Source: Ichthyophis bannanicus (Eukaryota > Chordata > Amphibia > Gymnophiona > Ichthyophiidae). Taken from it: DNA of 64,000 nt. Every line of letters starts with the position of its first letter. The first letter of the stretch is position 1. Location of the stretch: the NCBI GenBank assembly GCA_033557465.1, contig CM066033.1:1308417519-1308481518 (forward strand), given 5' to 3'. The notes under the pieces were generated by a model that was not told the origin of the DNA, did not search any database, and was given only the letters and a program-made list of their open reading frames with translations. Shown piece by piece: positions 42,072 through 52,200 of this stretch. The position numbers were made by a program, and so were the translations under genes.

Positions 42072-43639
42072 TGTGATAAGGAAGCTTATCATAGCTCAGG
42101 TAGGAGCTATAGAAAAGATGATGTGACTCTGAACAAGCAACCTGTCAGTTCTGGTAGAAGCAAGAAAACAGAGTTTTCACATAAAAGACTACCAGTCCCA
42201 GAATGCACCAGGTTTCCAGCAGCCATGAGAGGGGCTGAAGTGAGAAAATGTGTGTGCAATCAAGAGAGCTATGAGGTAATCCCTAAGCACTCATCTCAAA
42301 GGGCAGGGCCTGATTCAACACAGCTGCGCTGTGTTACGGAGGAGCACACATTAGGAAAGAATAAGAATAGAGCTTATTCTTCAGGAAACAGTTTCAAGAA
42401 CAGCTACAGAAAGAGCTTCAGGAAGAGATACAGAGACAGAGACAGCAACGGCTACAAGCTCAAGCACCAGTATCACCTGGAGGAAGAGAAGCCAAGCCAA
42501 GCGGATAGAGAAAGAAGGAAACTCTCTGGAAGGAAGAGAAGAAAGCCCATTGGATGGTCTGGGAGAGTCCAAGGCAGTACCCATACTGGGAGGTATTCCA
42601 AGTGCCAGCAGAGTCCATTGGACTGGATTCAGCCAGAGGAATGGAATGGCAGAGATAGGAATCACCAGTGGCTACCTGGAAGAGAGAAGACTGCACGTGG
42701 AAGGGACTTTCAGACCAAGGCCAGAAGGTATGTGAGAGGAGATCCAGTGTCCAGGGATCAAGATTGGAAGGCTGGACATCAGAATTGGATTACATACTGG
42801 CCAGGCTTTACAGAGAGGAATTATGATGGCAGGAGAGGCTCAGGTATGAACACTGATCCAGACCCTATCTATAATAGAGAATGGCAGCAAGGGAATAAGC
42901 ATTCTCATGATAGTGCCTTAATGAAAGACTCGTCTGTGCCAATGTATGATAGTGACCCTATGCTGATTGATGAAGGGGGAGATACAGCAGATGAAAGTAC
43001 AGTTTACATGGACTGTTCTCTATCTAAATGCTATTGCTAGCTTTCTGTGAGCAAACACATCAGCCATCACAAAGAAACCTAACTTTGTTCTTTATTTCCA
43101 CTGCAAACAGCTCTTAAAGCAGGATTTGGGTTCACACAGTAGCAGCCAGCCAGCTAAAGGCTTACAGCTGGTCAATTGATAGTAATTAAAGCTGCACCTG
43201 ATTGTGTGTGTGAGCAAGGGAGAATCACTGCTGAGATCTGCGTGGAAAATAAGCAGAAGTTAACCTAACCAGCAAAGTTTATTCTTTTCTTTGTGCCTTT
43301 GTATTTGGTAATTATTTGCTAAGAAAACATTAGCTAATTGCCTGACAAGCTGAAGGTTGTTTTCTGGTTCACTTTGTGACTTTTTGTTATCCATTTAAAC
43401 ACTGCAAGCAAGTAACCTCATTTATATTGCTATCAAGCATACATGTGCTGGGTGAATTAAACCCCATCAATAAAAGAAGTATTTTATTGACCTTACCACT
43501 TGGTTTCACAACTCAATTATTGTCATCAGCTGTGTTTGGGAGTGAATGAACTACAATACCCACAATACCTTGCAAGAATCATATGAATATATGCATCGTC
43601 AAGATTGTGTAAGTTCTCACCCTAGGCAGCCGTCTGACA
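42072..43639 (+). repeat. 5' LTR
   Basis: TGTGATAAGG ... GTCTGACA, 1568 bases. It carries the same open frame (to 43040) as the 3' LTR. An AATAAA polyadenylation signal is at 43469-43474. By eye it differs from the 3' LTR at eight substitutions and one indel. Confidence 0.93.
43469..43474 (+). promoter_or_regulatory. AATAAA polyadenylation signal in the 5' LTR
   Basis: The hexamer lies about 165 bases before the LTR end. The equivalent in the 3' LTR is 48739-48744. It places U3, which holds the open frame, upstream of the R region. Confidence 0.6.
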
Positions 43640-43641
43640 AA

Positions 43642-43659
43642 TGGCGTAGTTTTTCGGAT
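43642..43659 (+). other. Primer binding site, resembling the 3' end of tRNA-Ser
   Basis: Two bases after the 5' LTR, tggcgtagt then ggatt match the complement of a serine tRNA (AGA/UGA type) 3' end with a mismatched middle. The tRNA sequence is recalled from general knowledge. Confidence 0.55.
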
Positions 43660-43830
43660 TGCTCTTGCACCAAGAGGATTTACTTGTTGTGGATTACAAA
43701 TAAAAGTCAAGTTTAAAGCTGTAAGAAGATTTCTTTCCCTCATCTGCACTTTGGAAGAAAAGTGGTTGTTCCAAGAAGCTGTCCCAGATGAAAAGACCCT
43801 GTGCAAAGCTGGATTCATCACTGAGACAAG

Positions 43831-43969
43831 GTAATATGTACCTGGGCATGTCTAGTGGTGGATGTGTGTAAGCACAGGGGGTAATTGAAAAAAAAAAGTT
43901 GAAAAAAAAAAAAAAACCACACCTGGTTGGAAGGTGCTGCTCTTTGGGTTTTTTTTTCTTTTCTTGCAG
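43831..43969 (+). other. Possible leader intron upstream of gag
   Basis: A donor-like acaag|gtaatatg (43826-43838) and an acceptor with a long pyrimidine tract (ttttttttcttttcttgcag, ending 43969) enclose 139 bases. The acceptor lies 8 bases before the gag ATG. Splicing is inferred from motif quality only. Confidence 0.4.
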
Positions 43970-43977
43970 GGATCAAG

Positions 43978-44061
43978 ATGGATCCGAGGGAGATGGCTCA
44001 GTGGATGGCAGCCCAATTTAGCTAGCAGCAGGAGCTATCACAGCAGGCCCAGGACACTGCT
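43978..44061 (+). pseudogene. Gag start region with early TAG
   Basis: The ATG at 43978 reads MDPREMAQWMAAQFS, then TAG at 44023-44025, then continues in the same frame to the ATG at 44062. A single CAG-to-TAG change is the simplest explanation. Translation could restart at 44062. Confidence 0.7.
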
Positions 44062-47000
44062 ATGAAGGCCTTAATGGAACAGCAGAAACCAGTGCTTGAT
44101 CTGGTGCAAGCTCTAGTTCAGCTGCAGAGCCAAAGTGGAACAGATGCAAGACCAGCAGTTAGTACTGGTGCACCACATGTGGACAATGTGGGACTCAATC
44201 AAGGGATTGGGGCATTTAATTTTGGGAAATTAACTCCAGATGATAATGTTGATGATTTTCTAGAGTCTTTTGAAAGAGTGGCACAGGCTTTAGCATGGCC
44301 GGAGACCCAGTGGGCAGTAAGGCTGGCAGCCTCATTAACTGGTGAGGCACTAGCAGCTTACAGAGCAATGCCAGCAGCCCAGGCTTTGATTTATAAGGAT
44401 GTAAAGGCAGCTATTAGAGATCGCCTAGGGTTGTCTATTTCAGAGTATAGGCGAATGTTTAGAGCTGTTACATTGAAAGTGGGTGAGACACCCAGGGCTC
44501 TGAGTCAGAGAATCAGAAGTTTAGCTGTAAAATGGTTGGAGCCTGAGCAAAAGACAGTAGAAATGTTATTGGATATTATAATGCTGGAACAATTTATGCT
44601 TGGGGTACCTAAAGATTTGAATGTTTTTCTTATACAGCAAAATTGCCAAAATCTTGGAGAGGCAATCATGCTAGCAGAGAGATTCTTGGAATCCACGCAG
44701 GCTTGCCATAGAATGGGTGGCCCTCTAAAGATGGATGCTGAGGCTAGAGATGCTGTATCAGAAAAGGGAATAATTAAGAATGTTTCTGAAAATGAATGTA
44801 CTGTATCAAACCAGATGACACAGGGGAATAGAAAGAAATGTTTCAAGTGTGGAAAAGTGGGACACTTAGAGAAGAGATGCCAGACACACACTAGTTTAAT
44901 GGGTCTGGATTTAAAACAGCCCAAGGAAGGATTTCTTTTGATGGTTGATGTGCAGGGAGTTACCACAAATGCATTATTAGACTCTGGGGCAGACCAGAGT
45001 ATGATGTCAAAAAGGCTTTGGAAGAGGATAGAGGCCCAAGAAAGATTTGTGCCTAGAACCCCTGAAAGCCAAGTTCACATCAGATGCATTCATGGTGCTG
45101 CATCATCATATCCCACCTATAGGCTAAAGGTTAAGTGCCTAGGGAAACAAGAGGAAGTCCTATTAGCAGTGGTGCCTAGGCTACCCTTTGATTTGGTTCT
45201 AGGAAGAGACTGGCCAAGATTTAAGCAGGGTCTAGTGGAAGGACTAGGAAAGAAGGAGGGAGAAGGTTTAATGGTAGTAGCTCCCGGGCCTTTATTTGGA
45301 AGTCCTCAGACCCCAGCTAAAAAGATGGTTAAGCGTCCAGAAGACCAAGCTACCCCAAAGCAGATATTCGTCCTAAAGTACCACAAGGTCTCAGAGAAGG
45401 CCCAAGCTCCTAAGCGGGCAACCCCTCAGTCTGCTGGGTTTGACCTGTGCAGCATAGAAAATGTGACTGTACCTAGCCAAGGGAGAGCCCTGGTTGACAC
45501 CGGTCTCCAAGTGGAAATACCAATTGGATGTTATGGGAGAGTAGCCCCAAGGTCCGGATTAGCCCTTAAATATTTCATCGATGTGGGTGCGGGAGTAATT
45601 GATCCCGATTACAGGGGCAATATTAAAGTTCTGTTGTTTAACTTTGGACAGAATGAGTATCATGTGAAGACAGGAGACAAAATTGCCCAATTGATCTGTG
45701 AGAGGCTGGGTTTTCCACCTGTGGAGGAGGTCACATCCCTAGAGAATTCTGAACGTGGAGCCAAAGGTTTTGGTTCTACTGATGTCAAAGGGGTTAAAAG
45801 CTTAGCTGCCACCTGTGCCCGAGAGAGGGAGGTGAGTGAAGAGGAAGATTTGGGACCCCAGGTATCTGATTGTAAAGAAAAATCAGAGCCCCAAATAGGT
45901 GAGGACCTGACAATGGTACAACAGGAAGAAATTAGGAAGTTGCTTAAGGAATTCCCAGATGTGTTGACACCCATACCTGGGGAGACCCATTTGGTGGCCC
46001 ATGAAATAATAACTCCACCTGGGAAATTGGTTCGTCAAAGGCCATACCGCTTGCCTGAAGCCAAAAGACAGGAGGTAGTGGCACAAGTCCAGGAGATGTT
46101 GGACATGGGGGTAATAGAGGAGTCAAAGAGTCCCTGGAATAGCCCCATAGTCCTGGTGCCGAAGCCTGATGGATCCTTAAGATTTTGTATTGACTTCCGG
46201 CAGGTAAACGCCATATCAGTTTTTGATGCATATCCAATGCCAAGAATTGAGGAGCTGTTGGACCAGCTGGGACAGGCTCAGTACTTAACCACCCTTGATA
46301 TGACAAAAGGATATTGGCAAATCCCTCTCACCAGGGAGTCGAAGCCGAAGACTGCGTTCAGCACCCCCGTTGGCCTTTTCCAGTTCAAGAGGATGCCTTT
46401 CGGACTGCATGGAGCAGCGGCTACCTGCCAAAGGTTAGTGGATCAGGTACTTCGACCCCACCAAAGTTATGCTTTTGCATACATGGATGATGTCATAATC
46501 CATAGTAACACCTGGGCGGAGCATTTGAAGAGGATCAGGGCAGTCTTGTGCTCTATGAAGCAAGCGGGAATCACTTTAAACCCGAAGAAGTGTGCCTTTG
46601 CAAATAGGGAGGTAAAATACCTAGGCCACCTAGTGGGAAGAGGAAAAATTAAACCTCTATTAAGCAAAATAGATAGCATCAGGAATTTTCCTCCTCCAAC
46701 AACCAAGAAACAACTAAGAAGTTTCTTAGGACTTATTGGATACTACCGCCGGTTTATACCGCAATTCGCAGAGAAAAGTGCCATTTTCACGGATATGCTG
46801 CGAAAGAATTGTCCAAACCAGATAAAGTGGACACCAGAAGCTGAAAAAGCGTTTTCAGTATTAAAAGAAAAATTGTGTACAGGACCGGTACTGAAAGGAG
46901 TAGACGTCAAGAAACCCTTTCTGGTTCAAACCGATGCATCGGATGTAGGGCTAGGAGCGGTCCTATCCCAGTGCCATGATGGGGAGGAGCATCCTGTGAT

Positions 47001-48309
47001 GTACCTGAGCAGGAAGTTGTCACTGGCTGAACAAAAGTATTCCACGATAGAAAAAGAGTGTTTGGCTATCAAGTGGTCAGTGGAGGCGTTAAGGTTTTAC
47101 CTTACAGGGAGAAAGTTCCAGTTGGTCACGGACCATGCCCCACTTAAGTGGTTGCAGCAAATGAAGAACCACAATGCCAGGTTGACACACTGGTACATGG
47201 CCTTACAGGCGTTTGATTTCCAAGTTGAACATCGTGCCGGGAAGTTACACAAGAATGCGGATGCACTTTCCCGTATTACGGACTGTAGAGAAGAAGTTTC
47301 ACCAGTAAAACCAGTCCGTAATAACTTAAGCAGGGGGGTATGTGATAAGGAAGCTTATCATAGCTCAGGTAGGAGCTATAGAAAAGATGATGTGACTCTG
47401 AACAAGCAACCTGTCAGTTCTGGTAGAAGCAAGAAAACAGAGTTTTCACATAAAAGACTACCAGTCCCAGAATGCACCAGGTTTCCAGCAGCCATGAGAG
47501 GGGCTGAAGTGAGAAAATGTGTGTGCAATCAAGAGAGCTATGAGGTAATCCCTAAGCACTCATCTCAAAGGGCAGAGCCTGATTCAACACAGCTGCGCTG
47601 TGTTAGGGAGGAGCACACATTAGGAAAGAATAAGAATAGAGCTTATTCTTCAGGAAACAGTTTCAAGAACAGCTACAGAAAGAGCTTCAGGAAGAGATAC
47701 AGAGACAGAGACAGCAACGGCTACAAGCTCAAGCACCAGTATCACCTGGAGGAAGAGAAGCCAAGCCAAGCGGATAGAGAAAGAAGGAAACTCTCTGGAA
47801 GGAAGAGAAGAAAGCCCATTGGATGGTCTGGGAGAGTCCAAGGCAGTACCCATACTGGGAGGTATTCCAAGTGCCAGCAGAGTCCATTGGACTGGATTCA
47901 GCCAGAGGAATGGAATGGCAGAGATAGGAATCACCAGTGGCTACCTGGAAGAGAGAAGACTGCACGTGGAAGGGACTTTCAGACCAAGGCCAGAAGGTAT
48001 GTGAGAGGAGATCCAGTGTCCAGGGATCAAGATTGGAAGGCTGGACATCAGAATTGGATTACATACTGGCCAGGCTTTACAGAGAGGAATTATGATGGCA
48101 GGAGAGGCTCAGGTATGAACACTGATCCAGACCCTATCTATAATAGAGAATGGCAGCAAGGGAATAAGCATTCTCATGATAATGCCTTAATGAAAGACTC
48201 GTCTGTGCCAATGTATGATAGTGACCCTATGCTGATTGATGAAGGGGGAGATACAGCAGATGAAAGTACAGTTTACATGGACTGTTCTCTATCTAAATGC
48301 TATTGCTAG
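44062..48309 (+). CDS. Gag-protease-dUTPase-RT-RNase H polyprotein with U3-encoded extension
   Basis: An open frame of 1415 codons. Residues about 45-240 are gag, with a SCAN-like part (ETPRALSQRIRSLAVKWLEP ... LEQFMLGVPKDL, 125-215). The CCHC knuckle (CFKCGKVGHLEKRC) is at about 260. The aspartic protease (LLDSGADQS) is at about 305. A dUTPase (about 440-575) has all five motifs: AGFDL, APRSGLALK, GVIDPDYRGN, GDKIAQLI and RGAKGFGSTD. RT (about 615-925) has the YMDD box near 807. RNase H (TDASDVGLGAVL ... HKNADALSR) ends near 1073. There is no HHCC or DDE integrase. From residue 1094 the frame enters the 3' LTR and continues for 323 codons to 48309. The last part is basic and Arg/Lys/Ser-rich, then acidic at the end. 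dUTPase hydrolyses dUTP, limiting uracil in cDNA. Confidence 0.92.
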   Translation: MKALMEQQKPVLDLVQALVQLQSQSGTDARPAVSTGAPHVDNVGLNQGIGAFNFGKLTPDDNVDDFLESFERVAQALAWPETQWAVRLAASLTGEALAAYRAMPAAQALIYKDVKAAIRDRLGLSISEYRRMFRAVTLKVGETPRALSQRIRSLAVKWLEPEQKTVEMLLDIIMLEQFMLGVPKDLNVFLIQQNCQNLGEAIMLAERFLESTQACHRMGGPLKMDAEARDAVSEKGIIKNVSENECTVSNQMTQGNRKKCFKCGKVGHLEKRCQTHTSLMGLDLKQPKEGFLLMVDVQGVTTNALLDSGADQSMMSKRLWKRIEAQERFVPRTPESQVHIRCIHGAASSYPTYRLKVKCLGKQEEVLLAVVPRLPFDLVLGRDWPRFKQGLVEGLGKKEGEGLMVVAPGPLFGSPQTPAKKMVKRPEDQATPKQIFVLKYHKVSEKAQAPKRATPQSAGFDLCSIENVTVPSQGRALVDTGLQVEIPIGCYGRVAPRSGLALKYFIDVGAGVIDPDYRGNIKVLLFNFGQNEYHVKTGDKIAQLICERLGFPPVEEVTSLENSERGAKGFGSTDVKGVKSLAATCAREREVSEEEDLGPQVSDCKEKSEPQIGEDLTMVQQEEIRKLLKEFPDVLTPIPGETHLVAHEIITPPGKLVRQRPYRLPEAKRQEVVAQVQEMLDMGVIEESKSPWNSPIVLVPKPDGSLRFCIDFRQVNAISVFDAYPMPRIEELLDQLGQAQYLTTLDMTKGYWQIPLTRESKPKTAFSTPVGLFQFKRMPFGLHGAAATCQRLVDQVLRPHQSYAFAYMDDVIIHSNTWAEHLKRIRAVLCSMKQAGITLNPKKCAFANREVKYLGHLVGRGKIKPLLSKIDSIRNFPPPTTKKQLRSFLGLIGYYRRFIPQFAEKSAIFTDMLRKNCPNQIKWTPEAEKAFSVLKEKLCTGPVLKGVDVKKPFLVQTDASDVGLGAVLSQCHDGEEHPVMYLSRKLSLAEQKYSTIEKECLAIKWSVEALRFYLTGRKFQLVTDHAPLKWLQQMKNHNARLTHWYMALQAFDFQVEHRAGKLHKNADALSRITDCREEVSPVKPVRNNLSRGVCDKEAYHSSGRSYRKDDVTLNKQPVSSGRSKKTEFSHKRLPVPECTRFPAAMRGAEVRKCVCNQESYEVIPKHSSQRAEPDSTQLRCVREEHTLGKNKNRAYSSGNSFKNSYRKSFRKRYRDRDSNGYKLKHQYHLEEEKPSQADRERRKLSGRKRRKPIGWSGRVQGSTHTGRYSKCQQSPLDWIQPEEWNGRDRNHQWLPGREKTARGRDFQTKARRYVRGDPVSRDQDWKAGHQNWITYWPGFTERNYDGRRGSGMNTDPDPIYNREWQQGNKHSHDNALMKDSSVPMYDSDPMLIDEGGDTADESTVYMDCSLSKCYC
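47331..47339 (+). other. Polypurine tract
   Basis: The short purine run caggggggt lies directly before the 3' LTR, the position of the plus-strand primer in LTR retrotransposons. It is also translated as part of the pol frame. Confidence 0.65.
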
Positions 48310-48909
48310 CTTTCTGTGAGCAAACACATCAGCCATCACAAAGAAACCTAACTTTGTTCTTTATTTCCACTGCAAACAGCTCTTAAAGCAGGATTTGTGT
48401 TCACACAGTAGCAGCCAGCCAGCTAAAGGCTTACAGCTGGTCAATTGATAGTAATTAAAGCTGCACCTGATTGTGTGTGTGAGCAAGGGAGAATCACTGC
48501 TGAGATCTGCGTGGAAAATAAGCAGAAGTTAACCTAACCAGCAAAGTTTATTCTTTTCTTTGTGCCTTTGTATTTGGTAATTATTTGCTAAGAAAACATT
48601 AGCTAATTGCCTGACAAGCTGAAGGTTGTTTTCTGGTTTATTTTTGTGACTTTTTGTTATCCATTTAAACACTGCAAGCAAGTAACCTCATTTATATTGC
48701 TATCAAGCATACATGTGCTGGGTGAATTAAACCCCATCAATAAAAGAAGTATTTTATTGACCTTACCACTTGGTTTCACAACTCAATTATTGTCATCAGC
48801 TGTGTTTGGGAGTGAATTAACTACAATACCCACAATACCTTGCAAGAATCATATGAATATATGCATCGTCAAGATTGTGTAAGTTCTCACCCTGGGCAGC
48901 CGTCTGACA
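47341..48909 (+). repeat. 3' LTR
   Basis: TGTGATAAGG ... GTCTGACA, 1569 bases. The first 969 bases are the 3' end of the gag-pol frame. AATAAA is at 48739-48744. It is nearly identical to the 5' LTR. Confidence 0.93.
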
Positions 48910-49029
48910 ATGCGCGCTGCCTTCCCGCCTTTCCAACTGTCCCTCTTCAGTTAAGTTTGTAGCTGAGTGAAAGGATAGAGGGAGAGAGGAAAGAGACAGA
49001 GAGACAACTCCTAGGGGAGGTGGGTGGGT

Positions 49030-49128
49030 TGTGAAGACTAAATTCCTGCTGTTCCCGGAGATCACCTGTTACAGGTAAGTAACTACGCTATCTCCAGGAA
49101 CAAGCAGGAATGTAGTCTTCACATATGG
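49030..49128. repeat. DIRS E internal complementary region
   Basis: The stretch gtgaagactaaattcctgctg ... acaggtaagtaactacg is followed by ctatctccaggaacaagcag, the complements of the two outer ends of DIRS E. Confidence 0.87.
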
Positions 49129-49249
49129 GGACTCCCTAGCTGAAGATGCCAGGGAGATAGCCCCAGGAAGCTGCCACCCAAGTAATGTGGGCCATGCTTC
49201 CTCCCATGGATCTCTGGCATCCCACCAGAGTTGGTGGGTAGGAGTTGAA

Positions 49250-52200
49250 TTAGGTCTGGAAGAGATTTTGAAGAACAGCTTGGCCAAAGAAGGCATCGCG
49301 ACGGGAAGCTTTATCTAGGCAATAGTGGGCTGTAAAGGTGTGTACCGAAGCCCAGGTGGCTGCTCGACAAATGTCATCAATAGACACAGAGTGAAGGTTA
49401 GCCATAGAGGCTGCCATGGCTCTCACATTATGAGCTGTGACATAGCCTTGAAGAGGAAGACACTCTCATAAGCAAAGGATATGCATTGTGCAATCCATTT
49501 GGACAGAGTTCTCTTGGAGACTGGAAGTCCCAAATGACTAGAATCAAAAGCAATAAAAAGTTGAGAAGACTTTCTATGTTGCTGTGTTCTTTGTAGGTAA
49601 AAAGCCAAGGCTCTTTTACAATCCAAAGTATGAAGATTCCTTTCTGCATTAGAGGCATGAGGCTTCGGAAAGAATACAGGAAGATAAATTGATTGATTTA
49701 AATGAAAAGGCGAAACCACCTTTGGCATAAAGTGTGGATGAGTTCTAAGAACAACCTTATCATGGTGAAACCTAGTATAAGGAGGATCAGCCACTAAAAC
49801 TTGCAATTCACTAATGTGACGTGTAGAGGTGATTGCAATTAGGAAAATGACCTTCCAGGACAAAAGCTTTAGGGCTGTAGTGGCTAAAGGTTCAAAAGGC
49901 GGTTTCATGAGCTGCCCGAGAACTAGGTTTAAATCCCATGCCACCGGTGGTGGCCTGATGGGAAGCTTTGTTAATAGAAGACTTCTCATAAATCTTGTTA
50001 TGAGTGGATGAGAGGAAATTGGTTGTCCATTTAGAGGCTTACAGGAAGCTGCAATTGCACTAAGATGGGCTCTTACTGAATTGGTCTTTAGACCAGAATT
50101 TGATAAAAGAAGTAGATACTCTAGTATCGATTCCAAAGGTATCATAAGGGTGTTTAACCCCTTCTGTGAACACCATATAGTAAAACGTTTCCACTTGAAG
50201 GAGTAAGAGCGCCTTGTGGAAGGTTTTCTAGAAGCCTGAAAGATATCCTTTATCTGTTGGGAAAGGTTAAGATCCTGAAGGTCTAAGCTTTCAGCAACAG
50301 GCCCTGAGATGCAGGGACTGGGGATTCATGTGCCATAGCATCCCGTTCTCTTGGGAGAGGAGATCTGGAGAATAGCCTAACTCCAGAGGTGCAGCTTGAG
50401 AGAGATGTAGAAGCAGGGGATACCACGATTGGTGTGGCCACCGTGGCGCTATGAGGATCATACGACCTCTGTCTCTCTGAAGCTTGAAGAGTGTTTTGGT
50501 ATGAGGGGAATGGGTGGGAAGGCATAGAGGAAGTCGTGATACCAGTGAAGAAGGAAGGTGTCCCTTGCCTGGCAATTTTGAGCCGGAATTCTGGAACAGA
50601 ACCGGGGAAGTTTGGCATTCAGTGGACTTGCAAATAGGTCTATGTCTGGGGTTCCACAGATCTGAAATATCTTGGCCACCTGGTCTAGGTGGAGAGACCA
50701 TTCATGAGGCAGCAGTACTCGGCTGAGTTTGTCTGCCCAAAGGTTTTGAATGTCTGGAAGATATACCACGAGAAGGTAAATTTGATGCTCTCTGGCGAGG
50801 GCCCATAGTTGTAAAGCTTCGTTGCATAACGACAGAGAGCCTGTCAGGCCCTGCTTGTTCATGTAGAACATACCTACTTGATTGTCCGTTTGGACTAGGA
50901 CTGCCTTGTAGCTGAGCTGGGCATGGAATACTCAAAGAGCTAGATAGATTGCTCTGAGTTCCAGGAGGTTTATGTGAAGACAAGCCTTCTGTGAAGTCCA
51001 GGTACCCTGGGTAGAGAGATGATGCAGATGTGCTCCCCATCCCACCTGTGATGCATCTGTTGTTAGGATGGCCTGGAATAGAGGTTTCTGGAAAGGAGAC
51101 CCCACTAGAAAATTTTCCAGTGATTGCTACCATTGAAGGGACAAGATCGGTCGTTGTGAGCTTGATATCTTGTCCGACAGATGTCCTGTGACCTGTGTCC
51201 ACTGTGTGGATAGGGCCCACTGGGCTGCTCGCATATGAAGGAGAGCGTAGGGAACCACATGAACCGTGGATGCCATATGTCCCAATAGTTGCAGTAGTTC
51301 TCGAGCAGTTAGGGAGGACTTCACCGCTGCCTGAGAAGCTAGCTGCATTATACGAAGACAGCGGGGTTGTGGGAGAAAAGCCCTTGACTGTCTGGTATCT
51401 AGACAAGCTCCTATGAACTCTAGGGAATGAGACAGAGCAAGTTGGGATTTTGGGAGGTTTATGACCAATCCCAAGTATTGAAGGATTCACATTGTGCGAG
51501 ACAGTGCAGATCTGGCTTCTGGAACCGCGGAGGCTCGAATGAGCCAGTCGTCCAAGTAAGGAAAGACGAATATCCCCAGGGTTCGCAGAAATGCAGTTAC
51601 TACTGCCATGCATTTCGTGAATACGCTTGGTGCTGAAGCCAGACCAAAGGGAAGAACCCTGTATTGGAAATGTTTTCCCTTGAAAAGGAATTGTAAGAAT
51701 TTCCTGTGATCTGGATGGATCAGAATGTGAGTATATGCATCCTTTAGATCTAGAGAACAAAGCCAGTCCTGACTTTGAAGGTATGGCAGAAGAGTTCCCA
51801 GAGAAATCATTTTGAACTTTTCTCGGAACAGATATTTGTTCAATTCTCTGAGGTCTAGAATGGGTCTGTGTCCTCCTGTTTTCTTTGGAATAAGAAAATA
51901 GGGGGAGTAGAACCCTGCACCTTGCTGAAGAATGGGCACCTCCGCTATTGCTCGGACCAATTCGGTACCGACTTCGATCGGTACTGAGACCGTGCTTTGT
52001 GTTGAGACCTCCTGATCCAGTAGATTGCCTGTAGAGGTTTGGAAATTGAACTGTCTTACAATTGTAGGAGGGGGCATACTGTGAAAATGAAGCTTGCACC
52101 CCTCTCCCACAATGGACAGAGTCCAATTTTCTGTTGTTATTTGGTGCCATCTGTTGGAAAAAGGACACAACCTCCCTGGAATGTTTAGGGGTTCTGGCCC

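Larger units (their letters stand above)
42072..48909 (+). mobile_element. Gypsy-type (Gmr1-like) LTR retrotransposon with dUTPase and no integrase
   Basis: A 6.84-kb element with two LTRs of about 1568 bases that begin TG and end CA, a 4-bp target duplication ATGC (42068-42071 and 48910-48913), a PBS, a PPT and one long gag-pol frame. The domain order is SCAN-like gag, CCHC, protease, dUTPase, RT, RNase H. No integrase is found between any domains, and RNase H ends about 60 bases before the 3' LTR. The RT is Ty3/gypsy-like and the gag resembles the SCAN-related capsid of Gmr1-like elements. Confidence 0.93.

Noticed and set aside
41955..43040. A 361-codon plus-strand frame that could look like a host gene
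   Set aside because: It starts in the DIRS E ITR and is mostly the 5' LTR copy of the U3 frame; the same frame recurs as the pol extension at 47341-48309.
47340..48309. An integrase hidden in the LTR-encoded extension
   Set aside because: No HHCC zinc motif and no spaced D, D and E residues in an rve-like context; the composition is basic and low in hydrophobic residues.
50702..52168. The 488-codon minus-strand frame as an independent gene
   Set aside because: Same reason: it is the second frame over DIRS E RT/RNase H.
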